Shown here piece after piece: positions 42,802 to 50,963 of a DNA stretch of 64,000 nucleotides (its first letter is position 1; each line of letters opens with the position of its first letter). The position numbers and the translations under genes were made by a program. Where the stretch lies: assembly GCA_903875225.1 (NCBI GenBank), contig CAIQVJ010000007.1, positions 89,795 through 153,794 of the forward strand, written 5' to 3'. Under the pieces are notes generated by a model. The model worked only from the letters and a program-made list of their open reading frames with translations, did not search any database and was not told the DNA's origin. Origin of the DNA: an uncultured Pseudomonadota bacterium (GTDB lineage Bacteria; Myxococcota_A; UBA796; SXON01).

Positions 42802-44685
42802 TCACTTGGCCGGCGCGGCGACGGGAGCCCCGGCGCCGGGCGTGACGAGGTGGTCGTAGCGCATGTTGCGCCGCACCGGGATGAAGCCTGCGGTCCGGAT
42901 GTTGTGCTCGACGTCGTCGATGGTCATCGCCCAGGTGGAACCTGCGGCGCTCACCACGTTCTCTTCGAGCATGACGCTGCCGAAATCGTTGCAGCCCATC
43001 GTCAGGCTGGCCTGCGCCACGCCCGGGCCCTGGGTGACCCAGCTCGCCTGGATGTTGTCGAAGTTGTCCAGCATCAACCGGCTGACTGCGTTGGTGCGCA
43101 GGTAGGCGGCCGCCGTGTTGTTTCCGGGCAGCACGTAGGTGTTGTCGGGGACGAACGTCCAGCAGATGAACGCGGTGAACCCGTGGTATTCGTCCTGCAG
43201 GTCGCGCAGCTTCACGAGGTGGCCCATCCGGTGAGCGCTCGTCTCGCCAACGCCGAACATGAGCGTCGAGGTGGACCGCAGGCCCTTCTGGTGCGCCATC
43301 CGCATGACAGCGAGCCACTCCTCGCTGGTGCACTTGAGCGGGGCGATGCGCTTGCGAACGCCGTCGTCGAGCACCTCGGCCCCGCCGCCCGGCACGCTGT
43401 CCATCCCGGCGGCGATCAGCCTGTCAAGCGTCTCCTCCATCGAGAGCTTCGACACCGCCATGATGTGGAAGATCTCCTCGGGGGAGAGCGCGTGGAGCGC
43501 TACCGAGTAGTTCCCCTTGATCCAGCGGAAGAGATCCTCGTAGTACTCGATGCCGAGCGCGAGGTTCAGCCCGCCCTGGAGCAGGACCTCGATGCCGCCG
43601 CAGGCCTCCAACTCCGTGAGCTTCTGGTGGAACTGCTCCCGGCTGAGCACGTAGGCTTCAGCGTGGTTCTTCGGTCGGTAGAACGCGCAGAACTTGCATG
43701 CCGTGACGCAGATGTTGGTGTAGTTGACGTTTCGCGAGACGATGTAGGTCACCTCGCGGCCGGGGTGCAGCGCGAGCCGCCGAAGGTGCGCGGCATTGCC
43801 GAGGTCCTCGAGGCGGGCCTCGGTCTCGAGCCGCACGCCCTCTTCGAGCGTGAGCCTGCCGCCCTCGGCGCCGCGGGCGAGCAGGGTGTCCAGGCTCGCC
43901 GCGCCGGGTCGGGACCGGGTGATGGGCGGGCCATACAGGCAGACCTCTTCGCGCGCGAGCAGCCCCGCGCGCTTGCCGAGCGCGGCAAACCGGCGGAGGC
44001 CCATCAACGCGCGGTCATCGAGGTCGTAGCGGATCGCCTGGGTCAGGTAGGCACGGTCCGCCTCGGGAGCAGTCAGCCGATCGGGCATGCCGAGGCGACC
44101 GGCTTCCCGGATCCCAGCGATCGCCGCCTGCGGGAGCCCGGGGCGACCGGCCCAGACCGCGAAGACGAAGGGCAGGCCTGTCCAGTCGCGCCACACCCGG
44201 CCCAGGTCCACGCGCGTGGTGAGCCGCGCCGGCAGGTTCCGGGCGGCGTCGCCGATGACGACCGCTCCGGTCCTGCCCTGCGCGTGGAACGCGCCGGTGC
44301 CGGCATCGACGGGGAACACCCGCAGGTCTGGCCGGCCGAGCGGCCCGCGCAGCAGGATCTGCGCGAGGATCACGCTGGTGCGGCTCTCCCCGTCGAGCGC
44401 CACGGCCTCCCACTCCTCGACCGGGGTCTCGCCGACGAGCAGCACGCTCTGCACGTCGCCGTCACAGCCGATGCAGTAGCCGGGCACGATCCGGTAGTCG
44501 GCGTCGTCGTTGAAGATCGCGGCCACGGGCACGAGGCCGACGTCGGCCTCCCCGGTGCGGAGCAGTCGCGCGGCCTCGCTGGGCACACAGGGCAGCAGAT
44601 CGAACCCATCGAGGAGATGACGGGTGAGCGGCCATGCGTTGGTGTAGCCGACGCAGGCGACCTTCCAGGACGATTCAGCCGGCAT
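42802..44685 (-). CDS. mqnA-mqnC: Fused MqnA-MqnC menaquinone biosynthesis protein (chorismate dehydratase + radical SAM cyclase)
   Basis: The 627-residue protein joins two futalosine-pathway enzymes. Residues 1-250 match MqnA (VACVGYTNAWPL, GEADVGLVP, VIGDAAR), which dehydrates chorismate to 3-enolpyruvylbenzoate. From about 265 to 600 it matches MqnC, the radical SAM dehypoxanthine futalosine cyclase. This half has CxxxCxxC at Cys326/330/333, QGGLNLALGIEYYEDLF, SVPGGGAEVLDD, SWVTQGPG and CNDFGSVMLEENVVSAAG. It resembles MqnC more than MqnE. The ATG has GGAGG five nt upstream. It is first gene of the mqn operon. The fusion was not seen split by frameshift; the frame is continuous. Confidence 0.88.
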   Translation of the reverse strand: MPAESSWKVACVGYTNAWPLTRHLLDGFDLLPCVPSEAARLLRTGEADVGLVPVAAIFNDDADYRIVPGYCIGCDGDVQSVLLVGETPVEEWEAVALDGESRTSVILAQILLRGPLGRPDLRVFPVDAGTGAFHAQGRTGAVVIGDAARNLPARLTTRVDLGRVWRDWTGLPFVFAVWAGRPGLPQAAIAGIREAGRLGMPDRLTAPEADRAYLTQAIRYDLDDRALMGLRRFAALGKRAGLLAREEVCLYGPPITRSRPGAASLDTLLARGAEGGRLTLEEGVRLETEARLEDLGNAAHLRRLALHPGREVTYIVSRNVNYTNICVTACKFCAFYRPKNHAEAYVLSREQFHQKLTELEACGGIEVLLQGGLNLALGIEYYEDLFRWIKGNYSVALHALSPEEIFHIMAVSKLSMEETLDRLIAAGMDSVPGGGAEVLDDGVRKRIAPLKCTSEEWLAVMRMAHQKGLRSTSTLMFGVGETSAHRMGHLVKLRDLQDEYHGFTAFICWTFVPDNTYVLPGNNTAAAYLRTNAVSRLMLDNFDNIQASWVTQGPGVAQASLTMGCNDFGSVMLEENVVSAAGSTWAMTIDDVEHNIRTAGFIPVRRNMRYDHLVTPGAGAPVAAPAK

Positions 44686-44696
44686 CGTGGCCTCCG

Positions 44697-44722
44697 AGGA
44701 TTTCACTTCTAATTGAAATCCT
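44697..44722 (-). promoter_or_regulatory. Perfect 9-bp inverted repeat in the leader of the mqn operon
   Basis: AGGATTTCA, an 8-nt spacer, then TGAAATCCT form a perfect dyad immediately 5' of the GGAGG Shine-Dalgarno and ATG of the MqnA-MqnC gene. It is AT-rich against a roughly 70% GC background. It could be a repressor operator or, in RNA, a hairpin next to the ribosome-binding site. No T run follows, so it is unlikely to be a simple terminator. Confidence 0.45.
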
Positions 44723-44822
44723 TGAACTGGCCAGAGCGCCCGCCCGCGCTCTGGCGCGGCTTCGCTGAATTCCGACGGTGCGCCTACCGGGCCGGTTACT
44801 TCGAGCGCGACGTGGAGCGGAC

Positions 44823-45575
44823 ATGGCAGTGCGAGAGCGGGTTCGCGGGCTCGGCTGTGCGGCGAGCCTGGCCCTCGTCGGCTGCACGCAGGGGCACGCG
44901 ACCATCACCCTCGACGGGGTCCGCGACTTCGGAGAGGTGAAGCGCGCGCAGTGGATCGCGGCGCCCGTGCTGCACTCCTGGTCCATGCTGACCAACAGCA
45001 CCGTGATCTGGCCGAGCGCGAGCGAGCCGAGCCAGCTCATCCTCTCGGACTACGCCGTCTCCTGTGAGCAGACGAACGCCGAACTGAAGGCCTGGACGGA
45101 CGCGAGCGAGGCCCTGCTCGACGCGCTGGACGGCGGCAACGACGTGCGGGATGCCTGCGCCGAGATGTCCACCCTCGCAGACCTCGCCGACGCGCGGAAC
45201 GCGGCCCGACCGGCGGACCGGCGTGTGTTCGCCGCGAACTTCGCCGCCGCAGACGGGGCCGAGGGCGTGGGCACCTGGACCGAGGACGACGACACCTGGG
45301 GCATCCTCTCCTACTACAGCCAGACAAGCGGGTGCGACACCTGGAACCGGGACACCTGCTCGTTCGACGCGGACGCTGGCTCGTGCGTCTACCAGAGGTG
45401 GGACGCGGTGGACCCGGTGCTGGAGATCACGCACGTCGGCAGCGCCATCACCGGGACGTTCGATGCGGGCCTCGCGGAAGCGGACACCGACGAAGACGCC
45501 GGCACCATCCACGTCGAATTCCACGCGCCGATCTGCTCGATGGAGGGCCTCGGGGACAGCATCGTGGCCTTCTGA
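44823..45575 (+). CDS. Lipoprotein of unknown function
   Basis: The 250-residue predicted lipoprotein has signal AVRERVRGLGCAASLALVGC with lipobox LVGC. The mature part is mixed alpha/beta with several Cys (VSCEQ, RDACAEM, SGCDTWNRDTC, GSCVYQ, PICSMEG) and acidic Asp/Glu-rich stretches. I recognise no family. Seven of the Cys in the mature region could form disulfides in the periplasm. ATG 44823 is chosen because it begins the signal peptide; the ORF-track start is 45 nt upstream. It is divergent from the mqn operon and convergent with the DUF2400 gene. Confidence 0.75.
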   Translation: MAVRERVRGLGCAASLALVGCTQGHATITLDGVRDFGEVKRAQWIAAPVLHSWSMLTNSTVIWPSASEPSQLILSDYAVSCEQTNAELKAWTDASEALLDALDGGNDVRDACAEMSTLADLADARNAARPADRRVFAANFAAADGAEGVGTWTEDDDTWGILSYYSQTSGCDTWNRDTCSFDADAGSCVYQRWDAVDPVLEITHVGSAITGTFDAGLAEADTDEDAGTIHVEFHAPICSMEGLGDSIVAF

Positions 45576-45583
45576 CGCTGGGC

Positions 45584-46402
45584 CTACCGCCCTACGTGCA
45601 CCCGACACGCCCGCCGCATGGCGCAGCCCTCGCACGCAGGCGACACGTCCCCGGTGCACCCCGCCGAGATCCCCAGGTGCGCCAGGGCGAAATCGTAGCG
45701 CACCGGATCCTTCGGTGAAAACGCCCGCAGCCGCTCAGTCAGTTCCACCGCCGTCTTCCAGTTCGCCGCCTTTCGCTCCGTCAACCCCGTGAGCTGCGCG
45801 ATCCGCAGCACGTGGGTGTCGACCGGCATCACGAGCCTGGCCGGGTCGAGGTGGGTCCAGATCCCGAGGTCCGGAGCCTCCTGCCGCACCATCCACCGCA
45901 GGAACATGCACCAGCGCTTGCAAGCCGAGCCCTGCGACGGTCGGGCGAACCACGTCGTGAAGAACTTCCCAGCGGTGTCCACCGGCGCGAGCGCGTGAAG
46001 CCGCACGATGCCGGACTCCATGTCGGTGAACGCGGCGCCGAGCCCCTCAGCGGCCTGCAGGCGACCGAGCGCCACCCCGAGCGCGATGAAGTCCGCACGC
46101 CCGAACCACCGGTAGACGAGCGGATCGCCGTCGCCGATTCCTCCCTCTGCGCAGGCGGCGACCCAGGCGCGCGGTCCACCGACGGTGTCCATCTCGGCGA
46201 ACAGCCGCTCCAGCACGGGCCCGAAGAGGTCTACCCGCCCAAAAGCCAGTTGCGCGGCGAAGACCCCGGCGATCTCGGCGTCCCCCTGCGATTTCGGGAG
46301 GTACGCCTTCGGGAACCGCACGGGGTCACGGGCGACCTGCTCGTCCACCAGCGTGGCCGCCTGGGCGCACGCTGCGTCGAGCGCCCGCTTCAGGCTCGCC
46401 AC
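45584..46402 (-). CDS. DUF2400/TIGR02757-family protein, DNA-glycosylase-like with Cys cluster
   Basis: The 272-residue protein matches the DUF2400 pattern: RDPVRFPKAY, GRVDLFGPVLERLF, TWFARP, CMFLRWMVRQ, VMPVDTHVLRIAQLTGLTERK. The end has Cys residues spaced C-x7-C-x2-C-x5-C, like the iron-sulfur loop (FCL) of endonuclease III/MutY glycosylases (C-x6-C-x2-C-x5-C). The VDTHV segment resembles the HhH-GPD catalytic region. A DNA-repair role is suggested but unproven. The GTG start overlaps the upstream DUF2809 gene by 13 nt. Confidence 0.82.
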   Translation of the reverse strand: MASLKRALDAACAQAATLVDEQVARDPVRFPKAYLPKSQGDAEIAGVFAAQLAFGRVDLFGPVLERLFAEMDTVGGPRAWVAACAEGGIGDGDPLVYRWFGRADFIALGVALGRLQAAEGLGAAFTDMESGIVRLHALAPVDTAGKFFTTWFARPSQGSACKRWCMFLRWMVRQEAPDLGIWTHLDPARLVMPVDTHVLRIAQLTGLTERKAANWKTAVELTERLRAFSPKDPVRYDFALAHLGISAGCTGDVSPACEGCAMRRACRVHVGR

Positions 46403-46815
46403 TGCAGCCCCGACTCGATCCCCCAGCCCAGCATGCAGCCGACCGCGTAACAGACGAGATCGGAGGCGAGGAAGCCGTGGCCGAGCACGAGGCCGCCCAT
46501 CGTGGTGGCCCTCACCGCGTTCAACCACCCGACATCCCAGCCCTGCGAGAACTCGATCACGAAGCACACGAGCAGGGCCGTCAACGCCACCCGCCAGGGT
46601 GCGCGCGGCGCAGCGAGCCGGGCCGTTGCCAGCCACGACAGGGGGAGGCCGACGAGCTGCACCCAGAGGGTCGCATAGAGCGTGTCACCCCCATACTCCG
46701 CGATGAAAGCGGGAAACGCCGCAGGGTCCCGTCGCGTCGCGAGCCCGAGCCCGATCGTCGCGAGCAGGAGCCCCCCGCGGAGGAACAGGAACCGGCTGCC
46801 CGGGAACGCGCTCAT
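46390..46815 (-). CDS. DUF2809-family small membrane protein
   Basis: The 141-residue protein has four membrane helices (FLRGGLLLATIGLGLAT, LYATLWVQLVGLPLSWLATA, VALTALLVCFVIEFSQ, FLASDLVCYAVGCMLGWGIE) with a conserved-looking GGDTLYATLW and IEFSQGW. This pattern is the DUF2809 family; function unknown. The ATG overlaps the upstream stop (ATGA), so it is coupled to the glycosyltransferase-like gene. Confidence 0.75.
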   Translation of the reverse strand: MSAFPGSRFLFLRGGLLLATIGLGLATRRDPAAFPAFIAEYGGDTLYATLWVQLVGLPLSWLATARLAAPRAPWRVALTALLVCFVIEFSQGWDVGWLNAVRATTMGGLVLGHGFLASDLVCYAVGCMLGWGIESGLQWRA

Positions 46816-48425
46816 CTCGGGGCCCCGGCGCCGACGCGGAAGACCGTGGCGGTCTCCAACGGACCGTCCCCGACGCCGATGGGGAGCGCCCCCAGCGTCT
46901 CGGCGTACAGCGAGACGCCCTGGGCGGGCGACATCACCCGCAGCCAGAGTGCGTCCGCGCTCTCGATGCGGTCTACCGGCTCCCAGACGGAGCGGGGATA
47001 GTCTCCGGGCGATTCCCCGTCCGCGACCACGACGAGCGTTCCCCCCGGCAGGTCCTCGCCGGGGCGGTAGCGCTCCCACCCGAGCGCCTCCATCGTGTAG
47101 CGAAAGCTCCACTCTCCGGCGAACCGCTTCTCCACCGGGCGCCGCTCGTCCACCCGGGCGGCCGCCACGCGGGCCACCTCGACGCCCGAAGCGCCGAACC
47201 GGTAGTCCGCCACCGAGAACGCAAGCGCACCGACCGCGCCGACGGCTGCGCTCACCTGGGCGAGCGCCCGCCCACCGAGCGTGTCCTCCGCAGAGCGAAC
47301 GAGCAGCATCGCGAGCGGCGCAGCGGCTGGGAGCAGGTAGCGGGCCGAGGCGTAGTTGTGCGCGAACGTGACCCCGGCAACCACGCACAGCACGGTCCCC
47401 CCGAGCAGGAGCCCGTCGTCCCGATCGTCCCGGCGACGCATGTGGGCAGGCGTGAACACGGTCGCCGCCGCGCGCGCGAGAGCCACTCCCCCCACGGCAC
47501 AGCAGATTGCCAGCTCCGCGAACTGGCCTCCCTCGATCCCGGCGGGTCGGGCGATCGTCGCCATCACCAGCCCCCCGAGGGTCCCGCCCAGGGTCAGGCC
47601 CGGACGCGCCAGGAGCAGGAGCGCCGGGAGCGGCAGGAGGGCCATCCGGACCAGGGCGCCGAGCGCCCGCTGGTCGAGGGGGCCAGACGCGATGTCGTGC
47701 CGATGCGCCCAGACATGCAGGAAGTGCACCTTCCCGTAGACCACGGCCATCGCCGCCTCTCCGAGCAGCGGAATCGAGAGCAGCGGCGCAAGAAATGCGA
47801 CCAGCGCCCACCCTCGCAGGCGCCCGCGTCCCGCCTGCACCGCGGCGTGGAGGATCACCAGCCCCACGACCATCCCCATCGAGTACTTGGTCCCAAGGCC
47901 GAGCCCGAGCAGGGCGCCCGCCCGCCAGAGACCCGCCCCCTCGTCCACACCTTCGCGGTAGAGGGCGAGGCCCGCTGTCACCAGCGCGACAGCCGGGAGA
48001 TCGATCATCAGCGAGTCCTGCAGCCCAAGCTGCACGGTCGCCGAGGCGAGCCACAGAATCCCGACGAGACCTGGGCTGACGGTACACCGCGCCGCCCAGC
48101 GGCCGACGCCCCAGGCATACAGGCTCACGAACGGCACCGCGCAGCAGAGTCTGTTCACCCGGAGGTCGGTGGAGATCCCGCGCACGAGCGCCATGAACCA
48201 CAAGAACAACGGGGGATGGGCGTACTCGAACGTCGAGGGACCGTCTACGTCCCAGGGCTGCCACACCCTGTGCCAGTCATAGGGCCGCAGGACGCTCACG
48301 TGCGAGCCCAGCCACAGGTAGCTCTCCTCATCGATGACCGGCGCCTTGCCGATGAATGCCACCGCACAGAGGAGCGCGGCCGGGACGAGCCAGCGCGGAG
48401 ATGCAGTCGCGGGGAGGGATGTCAC
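46812..48425 (-). CDS. Membrane glycosyltransferase-like protein (ArnT/PMT-related)
   Basis: The 537-residue protein has about 11 helices and a soluble C-terminal domain. The first extracytoplasmic loop has an acidic IDEESYLWL segment and later STFEYAHPPLFLW. Such loop Asp/Glu residues are typical of GT-C lipid-linked glycosyltransferases (ArnT/PMT), so it may glycosylate a lipid or protein from a polyprenyl-linked sugar. Exact substrate unknown. The GTG start overlaps the pgsA stop (GTGA). Confidence 0.72.
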   Translation of the reverse strand: MTSLPATASPRWLVPAALLCAVAFIGKAPVIDEESYLWLGSHVSVLRPYDWHRVWQPWDVDGPSTFEYAHPPLFLWFMALVRGISTDLRVNRLCCAVPFVSLYAWGVGRWAARCTVSPGLVGILWLASATVQLGLQDSLMIDLPAVALVTAGLALYREGVDEGAGLWRAGALLGLGLGTKYSMGMVVGLVILHAAVQAGRGRLRGWALVAFLAPLLSIPLLGEAAMAVVYGKVHFLHVWAHRHDIASGPLDQRALGALVRMALLPLPALLLLARPGLTLGGTLGGLVMATIARPAGIEGGQFAELAICCAVGGVALARAAATVFTPAHMRRRDDRDDGLLLGGTVLCVVAGVTFAHNYASARYLLPAAAPLAMLLVRSAEDTLGGRALAQVSAAVGAVGALAFSVADYRFGASGVEVARVAAARVDERRPVEKRFAGEWSFRYTMEALGWERYRPGEDLPGGTLVVVADGESPGDYPRSVWEPVDRIESADALWLRVMSPAQGVSLYAETLGALPIGVGDGPLETATVFRVGAGAPR

Positions 48426-49042
48426 GCAGCCGGGCGCGCGCGCTTGCCGTACTGGTAGAACCCCCAGAAGTACTCGGCCGCGCTCGCGAGCGAGAACAGG
48501 AGGCTGACGTAGAGCAGCAGGATGCCGACGGAGTGCGCGTCGATGGTGATCGTGCGGTAGTGCCAGAGCAGGAAACCGATCGCGGTGGACTGGTACGCGG
48601 TCTTGAACTTGCCCAGGCTGCCTGCGGCGATCACCATGCCCTCGCTCATCGCGACCATGCGGAGGCCAGAGATGGCGAGCTCACGGGACTCCATCAGCAC
48701 CACGATCCACGCGGGCACCCACCCCAGCGGGATCATCATCACGAGGGCCGTGAGCACCATCAGCTTGTCCGCGAGCGGATCCAGGAACGCGCCCGCCACG
48801 CTCTGCAGGTCCCAGCGGCGGGCGAGCCAGCCGTCCAGCACGTCGGAGAGCATGGCGATCACGAATAGGACGCACGACGCCACGGCCCAGTGGTAGGTCG
48901 GCCGGGTCCACAACGCGAACGCGACGACGGGCACCATCGCGATGCGGAACACCGTGATCGCGTTGGGCAGGTTCCAGAACCCCCGGCGTCGGTACCAGAC
49001 CGCCGACGCGGCGGGCTCGGGCGGGGGCTGGAGATCAGACAA
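48422..49042 (-). CDS. pgsA: CDP-diacylglycerol-glycerol-3-phosphate 3-phosphatidyltransferase (PgsA)
   Basis: This is a 206-residue CDP-alcohol phosphatidyltransferase that makes phosphatidylglycerol phosphate at the inner membrane. The catalytic motif DGx2ARx8Gx3Dx3D is present exactly (DGWLARR at 70-76 through D88, D92). Four or more helices follow, with the N-terminal FWNLPNAITVFRI typical of PgsA. The start is TTG. It is the head of a coupled set with the glycosyltransferase-like, DUF2809 and DUF2400 genes. Confidence 0.92.
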   Translation of the reverse strand: MSDLQPPPEPAASAVWYRRRGFWNLPNAITVFRIAMVPVVAFALWTRPTYHWAVASCVLFVIAMLSDVLDGWLARRWDLQSVAGAFLDPLADKLMVLTALVMMIPLGWVPAWIVVLMESRELAISGLRMVAMSEGMVIAAGSLGKFKTAYQSTAIGFLLWHYRTITIDAHSVGILLLYVSLLFSLASAAEYFWGFYQYGKRARPAA

Positions 49043-49048
49043 TCGGGG

Positions 49049-49711
49049 TCACGGCGAGAGAGGGCGGGTATCGCGAAAAAGCTCGTAGAGCCCGATCACG
49101 CGGGCGACGTAGGTGCGAGTCTCCGCGAAGGGCGGGATCCCGCCATGCTCGATGACCGCACCGGGACCTGCGTTGTAGGCGGCGAGCGCAAGCTCGTAGG
49201 TGCCGAACGCCTGCACCTGCCGGGCGAGGTACTGTGCGCCCCCGGCGATGGCCTGCGGAGGGTCGAACGAGTCGGTCACGCCCAGCTTCCGGGCCGTGCT
49301 GGGGATGAGCTGCATGAGCCCTCGCGCGCCCGCCGGCGAGACGGCCTTGGGGTTCATGTGGCTCTCGGCGACAGCGACGGCCTTGATCAGCTCCGGAGGC
49401 AGCCCCGTGCGGCTCCCGGCCTCGCGGAACTCGGAGTCCCACGCATCGAGGTTCGCGATGCGGTCGAGGTTGGGCATCGGGACGCCGTTCGGCAGGTACT
49501 GGCCTGGGACGACGTCCTTCCACCACACCTCGAGATCCTCGTAGACCTCGCTCCGGTTCCGGGCGTCCGGGTTCTGCGGGGGCGAGTCGGTGAAGAGAGG
49601 GGTGCCATCGGCGGCATAGGTCACGTAGATGTCGGCCGCCCGCGCATAGGGGGCGGCGAGCAAGCTCGCGCTCATCAGGAACGGGGGCAGCGCGCGGCGG
49701 GCGAGGAGCAT
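49049..49711 (-). CDS. Soluble lytic murein transglycosylase (SLT domain)
   Basis: The 220-residue exported protein has signal LLARRALPPFLMSASLLAAPYARA and the SLT core PPELIKAVAVAESHMNPKAVSPAGARGLMQLIPSTARKLGV. The catalytic Glu is in AVAES, and AAYNAGPGAV follows. It cleaves the glycan strand of peptidoglycan with 1,6-anhydro product formation. ATG 49711 starts the signal; the longer ORF-track frame is not supported. Only 6 bp separates it from pgsA. Confidence 0.9.
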   Translation of the reverse strand: MLLARRALPPFLMSASLLAAPYARAADIYVTYAADGTPLFTDSPPQNPDARNRSEVYEDLEVWWKDVVPGQYLPNGVPMPNLDRIANLDAWDSEFREAGSRTGLPPELIKAVAVAESHMNPKAVSPAGARGLMQLIPSTARKLGVTDSFDPPQAIAGGAQYLARQVQAFGTYELALAAYNAGPGAVIEHGGIPPFAETRTYVARVIGLYELFRDTRPLSP

Positions 49712-49740
49712 CGCGGCCCAGTGTAGCAGAACGCAAGGCG

Positions 49741-50523
49741 CTACCCGCTGTTCAGGGACCAGTCGTAGTCGTAGAACCGCCGTGGGCAGTCCTTGTGCGC
49801 GGAGAGGAGCGCGCGTAGCTCGACGCTCGCGTAGGGCCGCACCGCATCGCACGGGGTGGACGCCTCGGCCCAGTCACGAAAGTCACGGGCGTACCAGTCG
49901 AAGATCGGGCTGAACACGAACTGGGAAGAGCTGGCGTCCCAGGTGACGGCGGCCCGGAGCGGGTCGGACATCGCCACCCAGCGCCGCATCTGGTCCTTGA
50001 GCTGCCGGTCGACGTCCGACGTCCGGTAGAGCTCCCCGCGAAGCGGTGGGCAGGAGCGCGAGGCACAGTTGAGCGCGGCGTGGGAGAGGGGCTCCTCGTA
50101 GGTCGGCAGGATGTCGCGACGCTCGTAGTTGTAGAGCGACACGCGCTCCCGATCCACCGCGAACTCCTGCCACCAGAAGAAGCCGCGGATGTCCCGCACC
50201 GAGTGCAGCGCGGGGCCGGCCTTCACGACGCTCCACAGAACCAGCGCGTTGTAGGCGTTGAGGTGCCAGGCAAGTCGGCGGTCGTCGTCGAGCAGCCGAA
50301 ACCCATCGGTCTCCGGGCCATGCTCGGCGATCCACCCGACAAAATCCACCAACGGCTGGGGATCCTGGCGCAGAAGCTCGTAGCGCACGAGCCCATCCTC
50401 GGTCGTCACTGCACCGAGCAGGTGCGCCCACGCCTCGGACGGGTCATGGTTCGGAAGCGGGGGCGCCTGCACGCTCGCACAGGCACACACGAGGGGCCAG
50501 GCCCACAACCACCAGCGGTGCAA
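49741..50523 (-). CDS. DUF547 lipoprotein
   Basis: The 260-residue exported protein starts HRWWLWAWPLVCACASV, with a lipobox-like CAC. The DUF547 domain shows WHLNAYNALVLW, HSVRDIRGFFW and HAALNCASRSCPPL followed by LYRTSDVDRQL. The pattern includes conserved His/Asn/Cys residues, and the family is distantly similar to transglutaminase/papain folds; activity is unknown. The TTG start lies 3 bp after the dksA stop, so they are co-transcribed. Confidence 0.83.
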   Translation of the reverse strand: MHRWWLWAWPLVCACASVQAPPLPNHDPSEAWAHLLGAVTTEDGLVRYELLRQDPQPLVDFVGWIAEHGPETDGFRLLDDDRRLAWHLNAYNALVLWSVVKAGPALHSVRDIRGFFWWQEFAVDRERVSLYNYERRDILPTYEEPLSHAALNCASRSCPPLRGELYRTSDVDRQLKDQMRRWVAMSDPLRAAVTWDASSSQFVFSPIFDWYARDFRDWAEASTPCDAVRPYASVELRALLSAHKDCPRRFYDYDWSLNSG

Positions 50524-50526
50524 GGG

Positions 50527-50892
50527 CTACAGTTCGCGCGAAGAGCGCTCGAGCTGCTCGAATTCCGTCTTGCAGTCGATGCAGTGCGTGGCGACGGGCC
50601 GCGCCATCAGCCGCTTCTCGGCGATGTCGTTGCCACAGTGCGTGCAGATGCCGTACTCGCCTTCGTCGAGGCGCACGATCGCCTCCTTGATCTTGTGGAT
50701 CAGCACGCGCTCGCGGTCGCGGATGCGGAGCTGGAAGTCACGATTCGACTCCATCGACGCAAGGTCGATCGCGTCGGCGAGGTTCTCTTTCTCGTCTGTC
50801 AGGTCGCCGAGCGTGGCTCCCGCCTCCGCCAGCAGGGCGCGGAGGCGCTCGTTGAGCAGGTTGCGAAAGAACTCGATTCGGTCTTTCTCCAA
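50527..50892 (-). CDS. dksA: DksA/TraR-family zinc-finger transcription factor
   Basis: The 121-residue protein has a coiled-coil N-terminus (EKDRIEFFRNLLNERLRALLAEAG) with acidic DLTDEKENLADAID, then a C4 zinc finger (ICTHCGNDI and HCIDCKTEFEQ, CxxC-x17-CxxC) and REL end. DksA binds the RNA polymerase secondary channel and mediates ppGpp responses. The TTG start has a strong AAGGAGG Shine-Dalgarno. The acidic tip is DLTDE rather than the classic DxxDxA, so activity could differ from E. coli DksA. Confidence 0.85.
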   Translation of the reverse strand: MEKDRIEFFRNLLNERLRALLAEAGATLGDLTDEKENLADAIDLASMESNRDFQLRIRDRERVLIHKIKEAIVRLDEGEYGICTHCGNDIAEKRLMARPVATHCIDCKTEFEQLERSSREL

Positions 50893-50925
50893 AAGAACCT
50901 CCTTTCAATGCACATCATGACGAAG

Positions 50926-50953
50926 TTTGCGGTAGCGCAGGAGGGGCTATAGT
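50926..50953 (+). promoter_or_regulatory. Putative promoter for the outer-membrane protein gene
   Basis: TTTGCG (50926-50931) and TATAGT (50948-50953) are 16 bp apart, with the -10 ending 10 bp before the ATG at 50964. It lies in the 71-bp gap divergent from the dksA-like gene. The match is good for the -10 element and weak for the -35. Confidence 0.3.
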
Positions 50954-50963
50954 AGTCCCCCCC

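Noticed and set aside
42802-44685. C-terminal half of the fusion as MqnE (aminofutalosine synthase)
   Set aside because: The GGGAEVLDD, SWVTQGPG, CNDFGSVMLEENVVSAAG and QGGLNLALG motifs fit MqnC better. Profile comparison would settle it.
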